5,959 nt of DNA from Candidatus Zixiibacteriota bacterium (GTDB lineage Bacteria > Zixibacteria > MSB-5A5 > SM1-73). Numbering within the stretch: position 1 is the first letter of the stretch; every line of letters starts with the position of its first letter. The position numbers and the translations under genes were made by a program. The notes under the pieces were generated by a model that saw only the letters and a program-made list of their open reading frames with translations, ran no database searches and was not told where the DNA came from. Below are positions 1-5,525 of this stretch, one piece after another. The stretch covers positions 1,835,939 to 1,841,897 of the forward strand of contig CP070839.1 in the NCBI GenBank assembly GCA_020341875.1, given 5' to 3'.

Positions 1-178
1 ATAGGCCTTCTCCAAGTTAGTGAATTATTTCACAAGCACCTTCTAACTATACGAAACTTGGCTCCCAACGTTGATCCAAAAAGACAGTTGAGCTTTGGCC
101 TCCCATGTGGAATACTGTCGTTCGGATTCTGGATTGTCGGGGAATTTTGCTGCAGGCGCAAGAAGTTCGATTTTTTAC
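1..178. other. Non-coding left end
   Basis: No reading frame here looks like a protein. The longest candidate begins at a TTG (58), has no ribosome binding site, and its translation shows no recognisable motif. The stretch is AT-richer than the genes. It holds a Rex-like operator (18-35). A flanking inverted repeat pairs CCAAGTT (12-18) with AACTTGG (55-61) and encloses the operator, so the region could also fold as RNA. On the - strand, TATAGT (complement of 46-51) resembles a -10 box. A leftward promoter serving a gene outside the window is therefore possible but unproven. Confidence 0.5.
18..35. promoter_or_regulatory. Rex-type redox repressor operator (candidate)
   Basis: The sequence TAGTGAATTATTTCACAA matches the published Rex operator consensus TTGTGAA-W4-TTCACAA at every position except the second (A for T), and the four spacer bases are all A/T. 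The GTGAA/TTCAC arms are perfectly palindromic around TTAT. Rex represses fermentative and respiratory genes and is released when the NADH/NAD+ ratio is high. The core also fits a CRP/FNR-like GTGA-N6-TCAC half-site pair, so a CRP-family site is the main alternative. A possible -10 (TATAGT on the - strand, 46-51) lies just to the right, which would place the operator over the start of a leftward transcript. No regulator gene is visible in the window. Confidence 0.5.
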
Positions 179-207
179 TTGACACATACGCATGGCATCT
201 TCTTAAT
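179..207 (+). promoter_or_regulatory. sigma70-type promoter for rnhB
   Basis: A perfect -35 hexamer TTGACA (179-184) is followed after 17 bases by CTTAAT (202-207), which matches 4 of 6 of the -10 consensus. A T-rich run (171-177) just upstream could act as an UP element. It is the only good promoter seen before rnhB. Transcription would start near 214, giving a leader of about 120 bases. The -10 is imperfect, so activity is inferred. Confidence 0.5.
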
Positions 208-319
208 GTGACATTGCAGCCACCTCGCGTGATCGAGGGAGAGCTAATTGACCTTTCAGCGTGCGACCGAGAATGAGGGCGGGGAGGTCGAACTCAGAGT
301 TTGCACAAAACGAAATTCC

Positions 320-325
320 GGGGAG
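320..325 (+). promoter_or_regulatory. Ribosome binding site deciding the rnhB start
   Basis: GGGGAG lies 7 bases before the ATG at 333. The same frame is open further upstream, with a GTG at 261 and an ATG at 273, but neither has a Shine-Dalgarno sequence. The extra 24 residues (Arg-rich, then SNSEFAQ) do not resemble an RNase HII N-terminus. This site therefore favours the start at 333. Confidence 0.7.
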
Positions 326-332
326 AAGTCTG

Positions 333-992
333 ATGGCCAACAGACCTGTCGACCTGCTTTCTTTGGAAAGTAACCTATGGAAGCAGGGCTACCGGGCGGT
401 GGCAGGCGTGGACGAGGCAGGCAGAGGCCCTCTGGCGGGACCGGTGGTGGCCGCATGTGTGGTCTTCCCGCAGGATCTCTTTCTGCCGGAGGTGAATGAC
501 TCCAAGAGGGTTAGTGCCAAGAAGAGAGAGAAGCTCTTGGATCAAATCCTGGAGAATGCAAGTGAGGTCGGAATCGGGATAGTCGGGGAGGAGACTATTG
601 ACAGGATGAACATCCTGAATGCCTCCCTGAAGGCCATGTGGAAAGCGGTAAGAAAGCTGAAAAGTGAGCCTGAATTTATCCTGGTAGACGGGAACCAGAG
701 AATCCCTAACCTTTCGCTTCCCCAGATGCCTGTAATAAAAGGGGACTCGAAGAGTCTCTCCATTGCTGCGGCGTCCATTGTGGCCAAGGTGATCCGCGAC
801 AGGATTATGTTCAATTGCCACCGGAGGTATCCGGAGTTTTCCTTCGCGGCGCACAAGGGTTACGCCACCAGGGTCCACGTGGAAGCTTTGCAGGCTTTCG
901 GTCCGTGCGAGATCCATCGGAAATCGTTTAGACTGGTCAAGCTTTGCCAGACAAACCAGATTGACCTGGATACCCGTCCCGCGGCAGGATAA
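333..992 (+). CDS. rnhB: Ribonuclease HII
   Basis: RNase HII cleaves the RNA strand of RNA-DNA hybrids and starts ribonucleotide excision repair by nicking 5' of single ribonucleotides in duplex DNA. It is a cytoplasmic, metal-dependent enzyme. The 219-residue product has the usual family length. The signature GVDEAGRGPLAGPVVAA (residues 25-41) supplies catalytic Asp27 and Glu28. DSK follows at 56-58. VDG (118-120) supplies Asp119 and KGDSKS (136-141) supplies Asp138, completing the four-carboxylate site. AAASIVAKVIRD (145-156) and HKGY (174-177) are also typical. The start at 333 is preferred for its GGGGAG site. yraN follows 107 bases downstream on the same strand, a common pairing. The upstream partner often seen elsewhere, rplS, is not in the window. 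No disruption or missing key residue is seen. Confidence 0.97.
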   Translation: MANRPVDLLSLESNLWKQGYRAVAGVDEAGRGPLAGPVVAACVVFPQDLFLPEVNDSKRVSAKKREKLLDQILENASEVGIGIVGEETIDRMNILNASLKAMWKAVRKLKSEPEFILVDGNQRIPNLSLPQMPVIKGDSKSLSIAAASIVAKVIRDRIMFNCHRRYPEFSFAAHKGYATRVHVEALQAFGPCEIHRKSFRLVKLCQTNQIDLDTRPAAG

Positions 993-1035
993 ATTCCCGC
1001 CGCTGGCTGGAGAGACCGTTTCCCAGGAATCATAG

Positions 1036-1085
1036 GGCGGGGTTCATCCTGAAGGGACTCACCCCGAAGGGCATTCAGCCCCGCC
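1036..1085 (+). repeat. Nested GC-rich hairpin between rnhB and yraN
   Basis: GGCGGGG (1036-1042) pairs with CCCCGCC (1079-1085). Inside, CTGAA (1049-1053) pairs with TTCAG (1074-1078), immediately against the outer 3' arm, and GGG (1054-1056) can pair with CCC (1062-1064). There is no T-run after it, so it is not an ordinary intrinsic terminator. It shares the core CCTGAAGGG with the palindrome at 1808-1825. This suggests a family of intergenic palindromic elements rather than a gene-specific signal. It ends 14 bases before the yraN ATG. Confidence 0.55.
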
Positions 1086-1099
1086 GCTCAAATCCCGTC

Positions 1100-1465
1100 A
1101 TGAAGAAATACAAACAGGAGTTCGGAAAAAGGGGCGAAGCTCTGGCGGAGGAGTATCTGAAAAGGAAGGGTTTCCAGATTCTGAAGAAGAACTACCGCTA
1201 CGGGCACAAGGAGATCGATCTGATCGCGAAGGACGGAAACACCATCGTTTTCGTCGAGGTGAAAGCCGGTAGGTCAAAAAGCTTTGGAGCGCCGCACGAG
1301 AGAGTGACTCTGAAAAAGCAGAAGAATCTGATCGAGGCGGCCAATGATTTTATTCAAAAAGAGAAGACAACTGATTGCGATTTTCGATTTGACGTTTTGG
1401 CTATAAGCTACCAGAAGGGAAGGGAGGATATAGACCACATAGTGAATGCTTTTATGGTGACTTAA
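1100..1465 (+). CDS. yraN: UPF0102 / YraN-family nuclease-fold protein
   Basis: This 121-residue protein is a full-length member of the UPF0102 (YraN) family. The family has a restriction-endonuclease-like fold similar to Holliday junction resolvases, but its cellular role is not settled. Family hallmarks are FGKRGEALAEEYLKRKGFQIL (8-28, where G12 and E13 are typical), KEIDLIA (37-43) and FVEVK (51-55). Glu38, Asp40, Glu53 and Lys55 form the E-x-D...E-x-K pattern of the PD-(D/E)XK superfamily. A further family feature is the FGAPHERVTLKKQ stretch (62-74). The ATG at 1100 is the first start codon in a frame open back into rnhB. No Shine-Dalgarno sequence is visible, and a strong hairpin ends 14 bases upstream. 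It probably shares a transcript with rnhB. Its last 14 bases overlap the convergent gene on the other strand. Confidence 0.94.
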   Translation: MKKYKQEFGKRGEALAEEYLKRKGFQILKKNYRYGHKEIDLIAKDGNTIVFVEVKAGRSKSFGAPHERVTLKKQKNLIEAANDFIQKEKTTDCDFRFDVLAISYQKGREDIDHIVNAFMVT

Positions 1466-1787
1466 GCTCCTGCCTTTTCTCCTCCAGCCTTTGGACGATT
1501 CTTTCCCATACCCTTCCCCACTCATCCGGTCTTTCATTCAACCGGTCCACAAAATCATCCATTTGGTCTTGGGTGACTCCAGCCTGCTTAAGAATCCGTT
1601 GCCGTTCTTCTGCCAGAGTGAGGCTATCTGATTTGAACTTCTCCGCCGCGAGGGAGAACTGAACGTATACCTCGACGAACTTGTCTTCGCCGAGATCCGG
1701 GGACGACATCTGGCCGCGCACCAAGAGAAAAACGACGATACAGAGGATCAAGCCTCCGATTATGAGCAGTTTCGTTCTCGTCACCAT
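1452..1787 (-). CDS. Small membrane-anchored protein of unknown function
   Basis: The 111-residue product opens with a short basic stretch (VTRTK) and one hydrophobic segment at about residues 7-23. This is a signal anchor; Cys16 is not in a proper lipobox. The rest (25-111) is charged and predicted helical: FVEVYVQFSLAAEKF (37-51), EERQRILKQAGVTQDQMDDFVDRL in two parts (60-72, 73-83), then PDEWGRVWERIVQRLEE (87-103). The order 'Fv.vy...laae / il.q.gvt.dq.d.fv..l...pdew..v...iv..L' recalls the periplasmic DUF4296-type helical domain of Bacteroidetes lipoproteins. This is inference from pattern only. The ATG at 1787 has a weak GGGG site 8 bases upstream. The stop lies inside the 3' end of yraN (14-base convergent overlap). 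It is probably an extracytoplasmic tethered helical protein. Confidence 0.72.
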   Translation of the reverse strand: MVTRTKLLIIGGLILCIVVFLLVRGQMSSPDLGEDKFVEVYVQFSLAAEKFKSDSLTLAEERQRILKQAGVTQDQMDDFVDRLNERPDEWGRVWERIVQRLEEKRQELKSP

Positions 1788-1807
1788 TTTAAGGACCCCA
1801 GGCGTTT

Positions 1808-1825
1808 CGCACCCTGAAGGGTGCG
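1808..1825. repeat. Perfect palindromic element
   Basis: CGCACCC (1808-1814) and GGGTGCG (1819-1825) are exact reverse complements around a TGAA loop. GGCTACCAC follows on the + strand. The combination of a 'GCACCCTGAAGGGTGC' core and a flanking GGCTACC is one I recall as a dispersed intergenic repeat in metagenomic candidate-phylum genomes; that is memory, not checked here. Read from the - strand it lies in the leader of the anchored-protein gene, about 20 bases before its ATG, and could affect its translation. No T-run follows on either strand, so it is not an evident terminator. Confidence 0.6.
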
Positions 1826-2072
1826 GCTACCACATTATTGGCGAGGCGATCAAAAGCTCTCTCGCGCCTTCTCATCTCCGGCACTCGCTCAATCACGGCT
1901 TCACGTCGATATCTTACGCCGATCGCGGTCAGAAGTCAAGTTCTTTTCCCAGCCGGAGAAAGCCGGTTTCGTCAGGTCACGAATGGGAAAGATTTGAACA
2001 GGAGAAAGAGCTTGCCGTATTTCATTTTGGAGTTAAATTGAAAGTAGGGTTGCTGTTTTCGAATGCCGATTA

Positions 2073-2092
2073 GTTAAGATGTTACCCTTAAC
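2073..2092. promoter_or_regulatory. Inverted repeat in the leader of the propeller gene
   Basis: GTTAAG (2073-2078) and CTTAAC (2087-2092) are exact reverse complements separated by 8 bases (ATGTTACC). The repeat ends two bases before the ribosome binding site. It could be a dyad operator or a weak hairpin controlling access to the ribosome binding site. TAAGAT inside the left arm also resembles a -10 box. With 6-bp arms, chance is possible. Confidence 0.35.
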
Positions 2093-2094
2093 AT

Positions 2095-2101
2095 AGAGGA
2101 G
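2095..2101 (+). promoter_or_regulatory. Strong ribosome binding site of the propeller gene
   Basis: AGAGGAG sits 8 bases before the ATG at 2110, the best Shine-Dalgarno match in the window. It fixes the start just ahead of a clear signal peptide and suggests efficient translation. Confidence 0.8.
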
Positions 2102-2109
2102 CGATAGTC

Positions 2110-4947
2110 ATGCTTGGTAAGAAGGAAAAATACGGTCTTTGGGTTTTCGCCCTATGTTTCACCATCGCCATCATGTGGGCAGTTTCGGACAACGTGCCCC
2201 CTTTTCACAGCCGAACGGAGATGCCTTCGTTTGAAAAGGAAAAGGGCGAAGGAGAAGAGGAGGAAAAGGAAGAGGAGAAGAAGCCCAACGATTGGTTCTT
2301 CATGCAGAGGGCGTATCCGTTGGGGGATATACCTATTGACCAATATTTGGGTTCGATACAGCAGGCGCAGCAGATGAGAGAAAAGATCAGCACAAAAGAC
2401 GCTGTGGTCTGGTCTGAGGCCGGCCCCACCAATATTCCCGGCCGGATCACCGACTTGGCCATTCATCCTGATTACCCGAACACCATTTATGCCGGAGCCG
2501 CCTGCGGGGGCGTCTTCAAGTCAACCGATAACGGTGCTACCTGGGCTCCCATCTTCGACGATCATGGAACCCCCTCCATTGGCGCGCTGGCCATACATCC
2601 GGACGATCCCTCCATCCTCTACTGTGGCACTGGAGAGGCAAACGGAAGTGGGGATTCCTATCCCGGAACCGGGATCTACAAATCCACCGACGGAGGTTCA
2701 ACCTGGGCTCTCACCGGGCTGGAGAACAGCTACCACATCGGCCGGATAGTCATCGACCCTCTTGATCCAGACAACATCTTCGTTGCTGCATCCGGCAAGC
2801 TGTTTGGAAAGAACCCTGATAGGGGCATCTACAAGAGCACAAACGGAGGAGCGAGTTGGGAGCAAAAGCTATATATCAGCGACTCGACTGCAGCAATCGA
2901 CGTAGCCGTAGACCCGACCAATCCCAATACGGTCTATGCCGCCATGTGGGAGAGAATTAGAGCTTCTACCTACCGGCAGGTGGGAGGCTGGACCAGCGGA
3001 CTCCACAAATCTACTGACGGCGGAGATACCTGGTATCAGCTCACCAGCGGGCTTCCCTCCTCCGGTCCGGACGTGGGCCGAATAGGCATATCCGTCTGCG
3101 AGTCTTCGCCCAACGTTCTGTACGCCGTGTATTGCGATCACCCCGGATATTTCATGGGCATGTACAAATCCACCGACTACGGAGAATCCTGGACTCAGAC
3201 CAACGACTCAGCGCTGGAGGATCTGGTCAGCAGCTTCGGCTGGTATTTCGGACAGGTTCGGGTCGACCCCACAGATCCTGACAAGGTCTTCGCCATGGGA
3301 GTGTATCTATACCGGACCACTAACGGCGGGAATTTCTGGTCAGAGGTTGGGTATTCGGTGCACGTGGACCATCACGCCATGTTCATCTCCCCGGATGATC
3401 CCAGCCGGGTGTACCTCGGTTGCGACGGGGGCGTGTATCTCTCCTCTAACGGAGGAACAAACTGGAGCCTATGCACCAGCCAGCCATCCACCCAGTTCTA
3501 CGCCATCACCATCGATCATTTGAATCCACAGAGACTGTACGGCGGGACCCAGGACAACGGCACTCTGCGAACGCTGACCGGCGCGCTGGGTGACTGGGAT
3601 CACAGTCACGGCGGGGACGGCTTCTACTGCAACGTCGACTACACCAATGCCAACGTGATATATGCAGAGTACCAGTGGGGATGGCTGCGCAAATCCACGA
3701 ATTTGGGCGGCAGCTGGAACTATGTGATGGACGGAATAGACGATTCCGATCGCACCAACTGGTGCACCCCGGTGATCATGGATCCCGTCGACCACAACAC
3801 CCTATACTACGGATCTCACCGGTTGTACAAGACCACAAATGGTGGAGGATGGTGGGATCCGATCAGCGGCGATCTGACCAACGGCCCCGGTCCAGGCACC
3901 TTGACCTATGGAACTCTCACCACCATTGCCGTAGCTCCTTCCATTACCCAGGTGATCTATGTGGGCACGGACGACGCCAACGTGTGGGTGACCACCAACG
4001 GCGGGGGAGACTGGACCAGCATTAGCGCCGGACTGCCGGACCGCTGGGTCACCCGGGTGGCGGTAGATCCCTACGACGAATCGATCGCTTATGCCACCTT
4101 CTCCGGACACAGGATCGGCGGCGCGCTTCCTCACGTATACCGCAGCACCAATTACGGATCAAGCTGGCAATCCATATCCTCCAACCTTCCGGAGGGGCCG
4201 ATCAACGACGTGATCGTCGACCCGATGAATCCATCGGTCCTCTATGTGGGCTCAGACGTGGGGGTATACGTGACCGAAGATTTGGGAGGAAGCTGGGCGC
4301 CGTTGGGCACGGGACTGCCCGTAACCACCGTCCATGACCTGGCCTTCCACCCGCCCACCCGCAAGCTAGTGGCCGGCACGCATGGCCGTTCCATGTTCTC
4401 CTGCCAGGTTCCCGGGTCTGATACGACGCACGGGGTGCAGGTTCTCGCTGGGGACAGCGTAAGCTCGATCAATGCCGATGACGTAGAGGTGGTATTCTAC
4501 TTGGAGAATACCGGTCTGGTTGCAGACACATTCGACATCACCGTAGACGACGCGCTCGGATGGAGCCTAAGCCCTGATTCCTTTTCCAAAGGCCTGGCCG
4601 CAGGACAGATCGACACCACGGAAATCAGCGTGAGCGTCCCCTACGACGTGGAGCCGGGAACCACCGACCCGATTACCTTGCAAGCCATTTCCAGAGGCAA
4701 TCCATCTTTCGTTGATTCAGCCGTCCTGTCGGTTTACGTAAATGCGAAGAGAGGAGATCTTGACCTCAGCTGCGAGATCAATGTGGGTGACGTGGTACTC
4801 CTGGTCAACTATCTCTACAGAGGCGGAGACCCTCCGGAGATTCCGGAAACTGGCGACGCCAATTGCGACGACACCATCGACGTCGGTGACGTCGTCATCC
4901 TAATAAACTATCTCTTCCGCAGCGGCCCCATGCCATGCGCGCCGTGA
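2110..4947 (+). CDS. Secreted double beta-propeller (Asp-box/BNR) protein with dockerin-like C-terminus
   Basis: This 945-residue exported protein has several parts. Residues 1-26 are a signal peptide (basic KKEK, then hydrophobic LWVFALCFTIAIMWAV); Cys16 lacks a lipobox. Residues 42-58 are a Glu/Lys-rich low-complexity linker, followed by the conserved-looking WFFMQRAYPLGDIP (62-75). From 111 to about 767 run 14 blade units; twelve carry an Asp-box of the S/T-x-D/N-x-G-x-x-W type, starting near residues 138, 192, 243, 301, 354, 403, 445, 529, 575, 628, 679 and 722. Fourteen blades suggest two seven-bladed propellers, as in sortilin/Vps10-like and GH74 proteins. Residues about 770-878 form an Ig-like beta-sandwich. 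Residues 882-939 contain two dockerin-like calcium loops, GDLDLSCEINVGD and GDANCDDTIDVGD, each followed by a VNYLYRGG-type helix. A surface or extracellular binding role is likely. Glycosidase activity cannot be claimed, because no catalytic pair was identified. A long hairpin follows the stop. Confidence 0.95.
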   Translation: MLGKKEKYGLWVFALCFTIAIMWAVSDNVPPFHSRTEMPSFEKEKGEGEEEEKEEEKKPNDWFFMQRAYPLGDIPIDQYLGSIQQAQQMREKISTKDAVVWSEAGPTNIPGRITDLAIHPDYPNTIYAGAACGGVFKSTDNGATWAPIFDDHGTPSIGALAIHPDDPSILYCGTGEANGSGDSYPGTGIYKSTDGGSTWALTGLENSYHIGRIVIDPLDPDNIFVAASGKLFGKNPDRGIYKSTNGGASWEQKLYISDSTAAIDVAVDPTNPNTVYAAMWERIRASTYRQVGGWTSGLHKSTDGGDTWYQLTSGLPSSGPDVGRIGISVCESSPNVLYAVYCDHPGYFMGMYKSTDYGESWTQTNDSALEDLVSSFGWYFGQVRVDPTDPDKVFAMGVYLYRTTNGGNFWSEVGYSVHVDHHAMFISPDDPSRVYLGCDGGVYLSSNGGTNWSLCTSQPSTQFYAITIDHLNPQRLYGGTQDNGTLRTLTGALGDWDHSHGGDGFYCNVDYTNANVIYAEYQWGWLRKSTNLGGSWNYVMDGIDDSDRTNWCTPVIMDPVDHNTLYYGSHRLYKTTNGGGWWDPISGDLTNGPGPGTLTYGTLTTIAVAPSITQVIYVGTDDANVWVTTNGGGDWTSISAGLPDRWVTRVAVDPYDESIAYATFSGHRIGGALPHVYRSTNYGSSWQSISSNLPEGPINDVIVDPMNPSVLYVGSDVGVYVTEDLGGSWAPLGTGLPVTTVHDLAFHPPTRKLVAGTHGRSMFSCQVPGSDTTHGVQVLAGDSVSSINADDVEVVFYLENTGLVADTFDITVDDALGWSLSPDSFSKGLAAGQIDTTEISVSVPYDVEPGTTDPITLQAISRGNPSFVDSAVLSVYVNAKRGDLDLSCEINVGDVVLLVNYLYRGGDPPEIPETGDANCDDTIDVGDVVILINYLFRSGPMPCAP
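2440..4410 (+). repeat. Array of 14 propeller blade repeats inside the secreted protein
   Basis: Each unit has a beta-strand motif such as DLAIHP, ALAIHP, RIVIDP, VAVDP or VIVDP, then a 'NtiYaG' strand, then the Asp-box. Spacing between successive Asp-boxes is about 42-58 residues, except for one gap of 84 (445 to 529). That gap hides a unit without an Asp-box (YAITIDHLNPQRLYGGTQDNG). The last unit (HDLAFHPPTRKLVAGTHG) also lacks the box, giving 14 units in all. At the DNA level the boxes recur as variants of 'tccaccgacggagg...tgg' but are well diverged, so this is an old duplication, not a recent tandem repeat. Confidence 0.8.
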
Positions 4948-4955
4948 CCACGGTT

Positions 4956-5004
4956 CCTTCTCCCCTTGGTATGAACCATGCGGTTCATACCTTGGGGGAA
5001 AAGG
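4956..5004. terminator. Long hairpin after the propeller gene
   Basis: GGTATGAACC (4968-4977) and GGTTCATACC (4982-4991) pair perfectly around ATGC. The stem extends past a TT/TTG internal loop by pairing CCTTCTCCCC (4956-4965) with GGGGAAAAGG (4995-5004), with one C-A mismatch. It begins 8 bases after the stop. There is no T-run on either strand, so it is not a textbook intrinsic terminator. It may be a 3'-end stabilising or Rho-limiting structure, or a copy of a dispersed inverted repeat. Confidence 0.5.
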
Positions 5005-5009
5005 TTAGG

Positions 5010-5032
5010 TTGAAAATCCCGCCAACGGCGGG
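5010..5032 (-). terminator. Intrinsic terminator closing the - strand genes
   Basis: On the - strand, CCCGCC-GTT-GGCGGG (complement of 5018-5032) forms a tight 6-bp GC stem with a 3-base loop. It is followed directly by ATTTTCAA. It lies 75 bases past the stop of the 137-aa gene and faces it correctly. The U-run is short (four), so termination may be partial. Confidence 0.5.
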
Positions 5033-5106
5033 GGATGAGGGGGACACAAAGAGATTATCAACGTGCTGCCACGGAATCCCGCCAGGGCCTCCTACGACGG
5101 CTTGGC

Positions 5107-5520
5107 TCACGGAATCATGTCTATGATCTTCTTGGCAGCGGGAAGATATTCCTTCTCCGAGATCCAGAAGCTCAAGGCCCGGTACTTGCCGGATGCTTTG
5201 TGGTATGAAGTTTCCCAGAATCTGAACTTCTCGACGGCAAACTTGGCTTTTGGATCAAAGTAGACGCCGGCTTTGGGGTGGACGTAGATCCGCAGGTCTT
5301 TTCGAGTCACATTGATGGTCAGAAACTCGCGCTGCTCGTGGAAGAACGAAATCGCCCGGCCATCGTCCGCCTTTATCTCGTCGGTTCTGTTAGCCAAAAC
5401 CTTCGTCACATAATCAAAGAGCCGATGAAGTACCTGTATGGTGTCCTCTGTCTTCATCCTGGCAAGGAACTGCTGCCATAGTTCCTTCGGTATCATCTGC
5501 CTCAAAGACTCGCTTTTCAT
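5107..5520 (-). CDS. Conserved-looking hypothetical protein, 137 aa
   Basis: I do not recognise the family. The product is soluble: no signal peptide or membrane segment is visible. Residues 1-50 look helical (KELWQQFLARM, VLHRLFDYVTKVLANR). From about 57 a beta-rich part begins, with ISFFHEQREFLTINVTRKDL (57-76) and RIYVHPKAG (77-85). A tail dense in aromatics follows: FDPKAKF, FRFWETSYHKASGKYRALSFW (99-119, quoted in part for its F/W/Y density) and EKEYLPAAKKIID (122-134). The alternating strand pattern, charged surface and complementary AGGA ribosome binding site support a real gene. The ATG at 5520 lies 102 bases past the stop of the glycyl radical enzyme gene on the same strand, so co-transcription is plausible. 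A role connected to that enzyme is only a guess. It is not the radical-SAM activating enzyme, since it has no CxxxCxxC motif and no cysteine at all. Confidence 0.8.
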   Translation of the reverse strand: MKSESLRQMIPKELWQQFLARMKTEDTIQVLHRLFDYVTKVLANRTDEIKADDGRAISFFHEQREFLTINVTRKDLRIYVHPKAGVYFDPKAKFAVEKFRFWETSYHKASGKYRALSFWISEKEYLPAAKKIIDMIP

Positions 5521-5525
5521 CTTGT

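Larger units (their letters stand above)
1788..2109. other. Divergent intergenic region
   Basis: These 322 bases separate the start of the - strand anchored protein from the start of the + strand propeller gene, so they must hold both promoters. They contain a perfect palindrome (1808-1825), an inverted repeat (2073-2092) and the ribosome binding site at 2095-2101. Candidate promoter elements for the + gene are weak: TTGAAA at 2038-2043 has no good -10 at 17 bases, and TAAGAT at 2075-2080 has no good -35. Reading frames crossing it (for example 1838-2041) have no ribosome binding site or family features. In the middle (about 1830-2030) I see no signal. Confidence 0.6.

Noticed and set aside
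58..276. 72-residue + strand frame before rnhB
   Set aside because: It starts with TTG, has no ribosome binding site, shows no motif, and its region carries the rnhB promoter.
261..332. N-terminal extension of rnhB from GTG 261 or ATG 273
   Set aside because: No Shine-Dalgarno sequence before either codon; the extra residues are unlike RNase HII, while the ATG at 333 has GGGGAG at good spacing.
375..917. 180-residue - strand frame opposite rnhB
   Set aside because: It is antisense to a strongly conserved gene and its translation has no family features; it arises from codon bias of rnhB.
1681..2073. 130-residue + strand frame across the - strand gene start and the divergent intergenic region
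   Set aside because: It runs through the palindromic repeat, has no ribosome binding site, and is low in plausible protein composition.
3469..4134. Several - strand and +2 frames inside the propeller gene (3469-3795, 3675-4025, 3802-4134)
   Set aside because: They are shadows of the repetitive blade coding sequence; they have no independent start signals.
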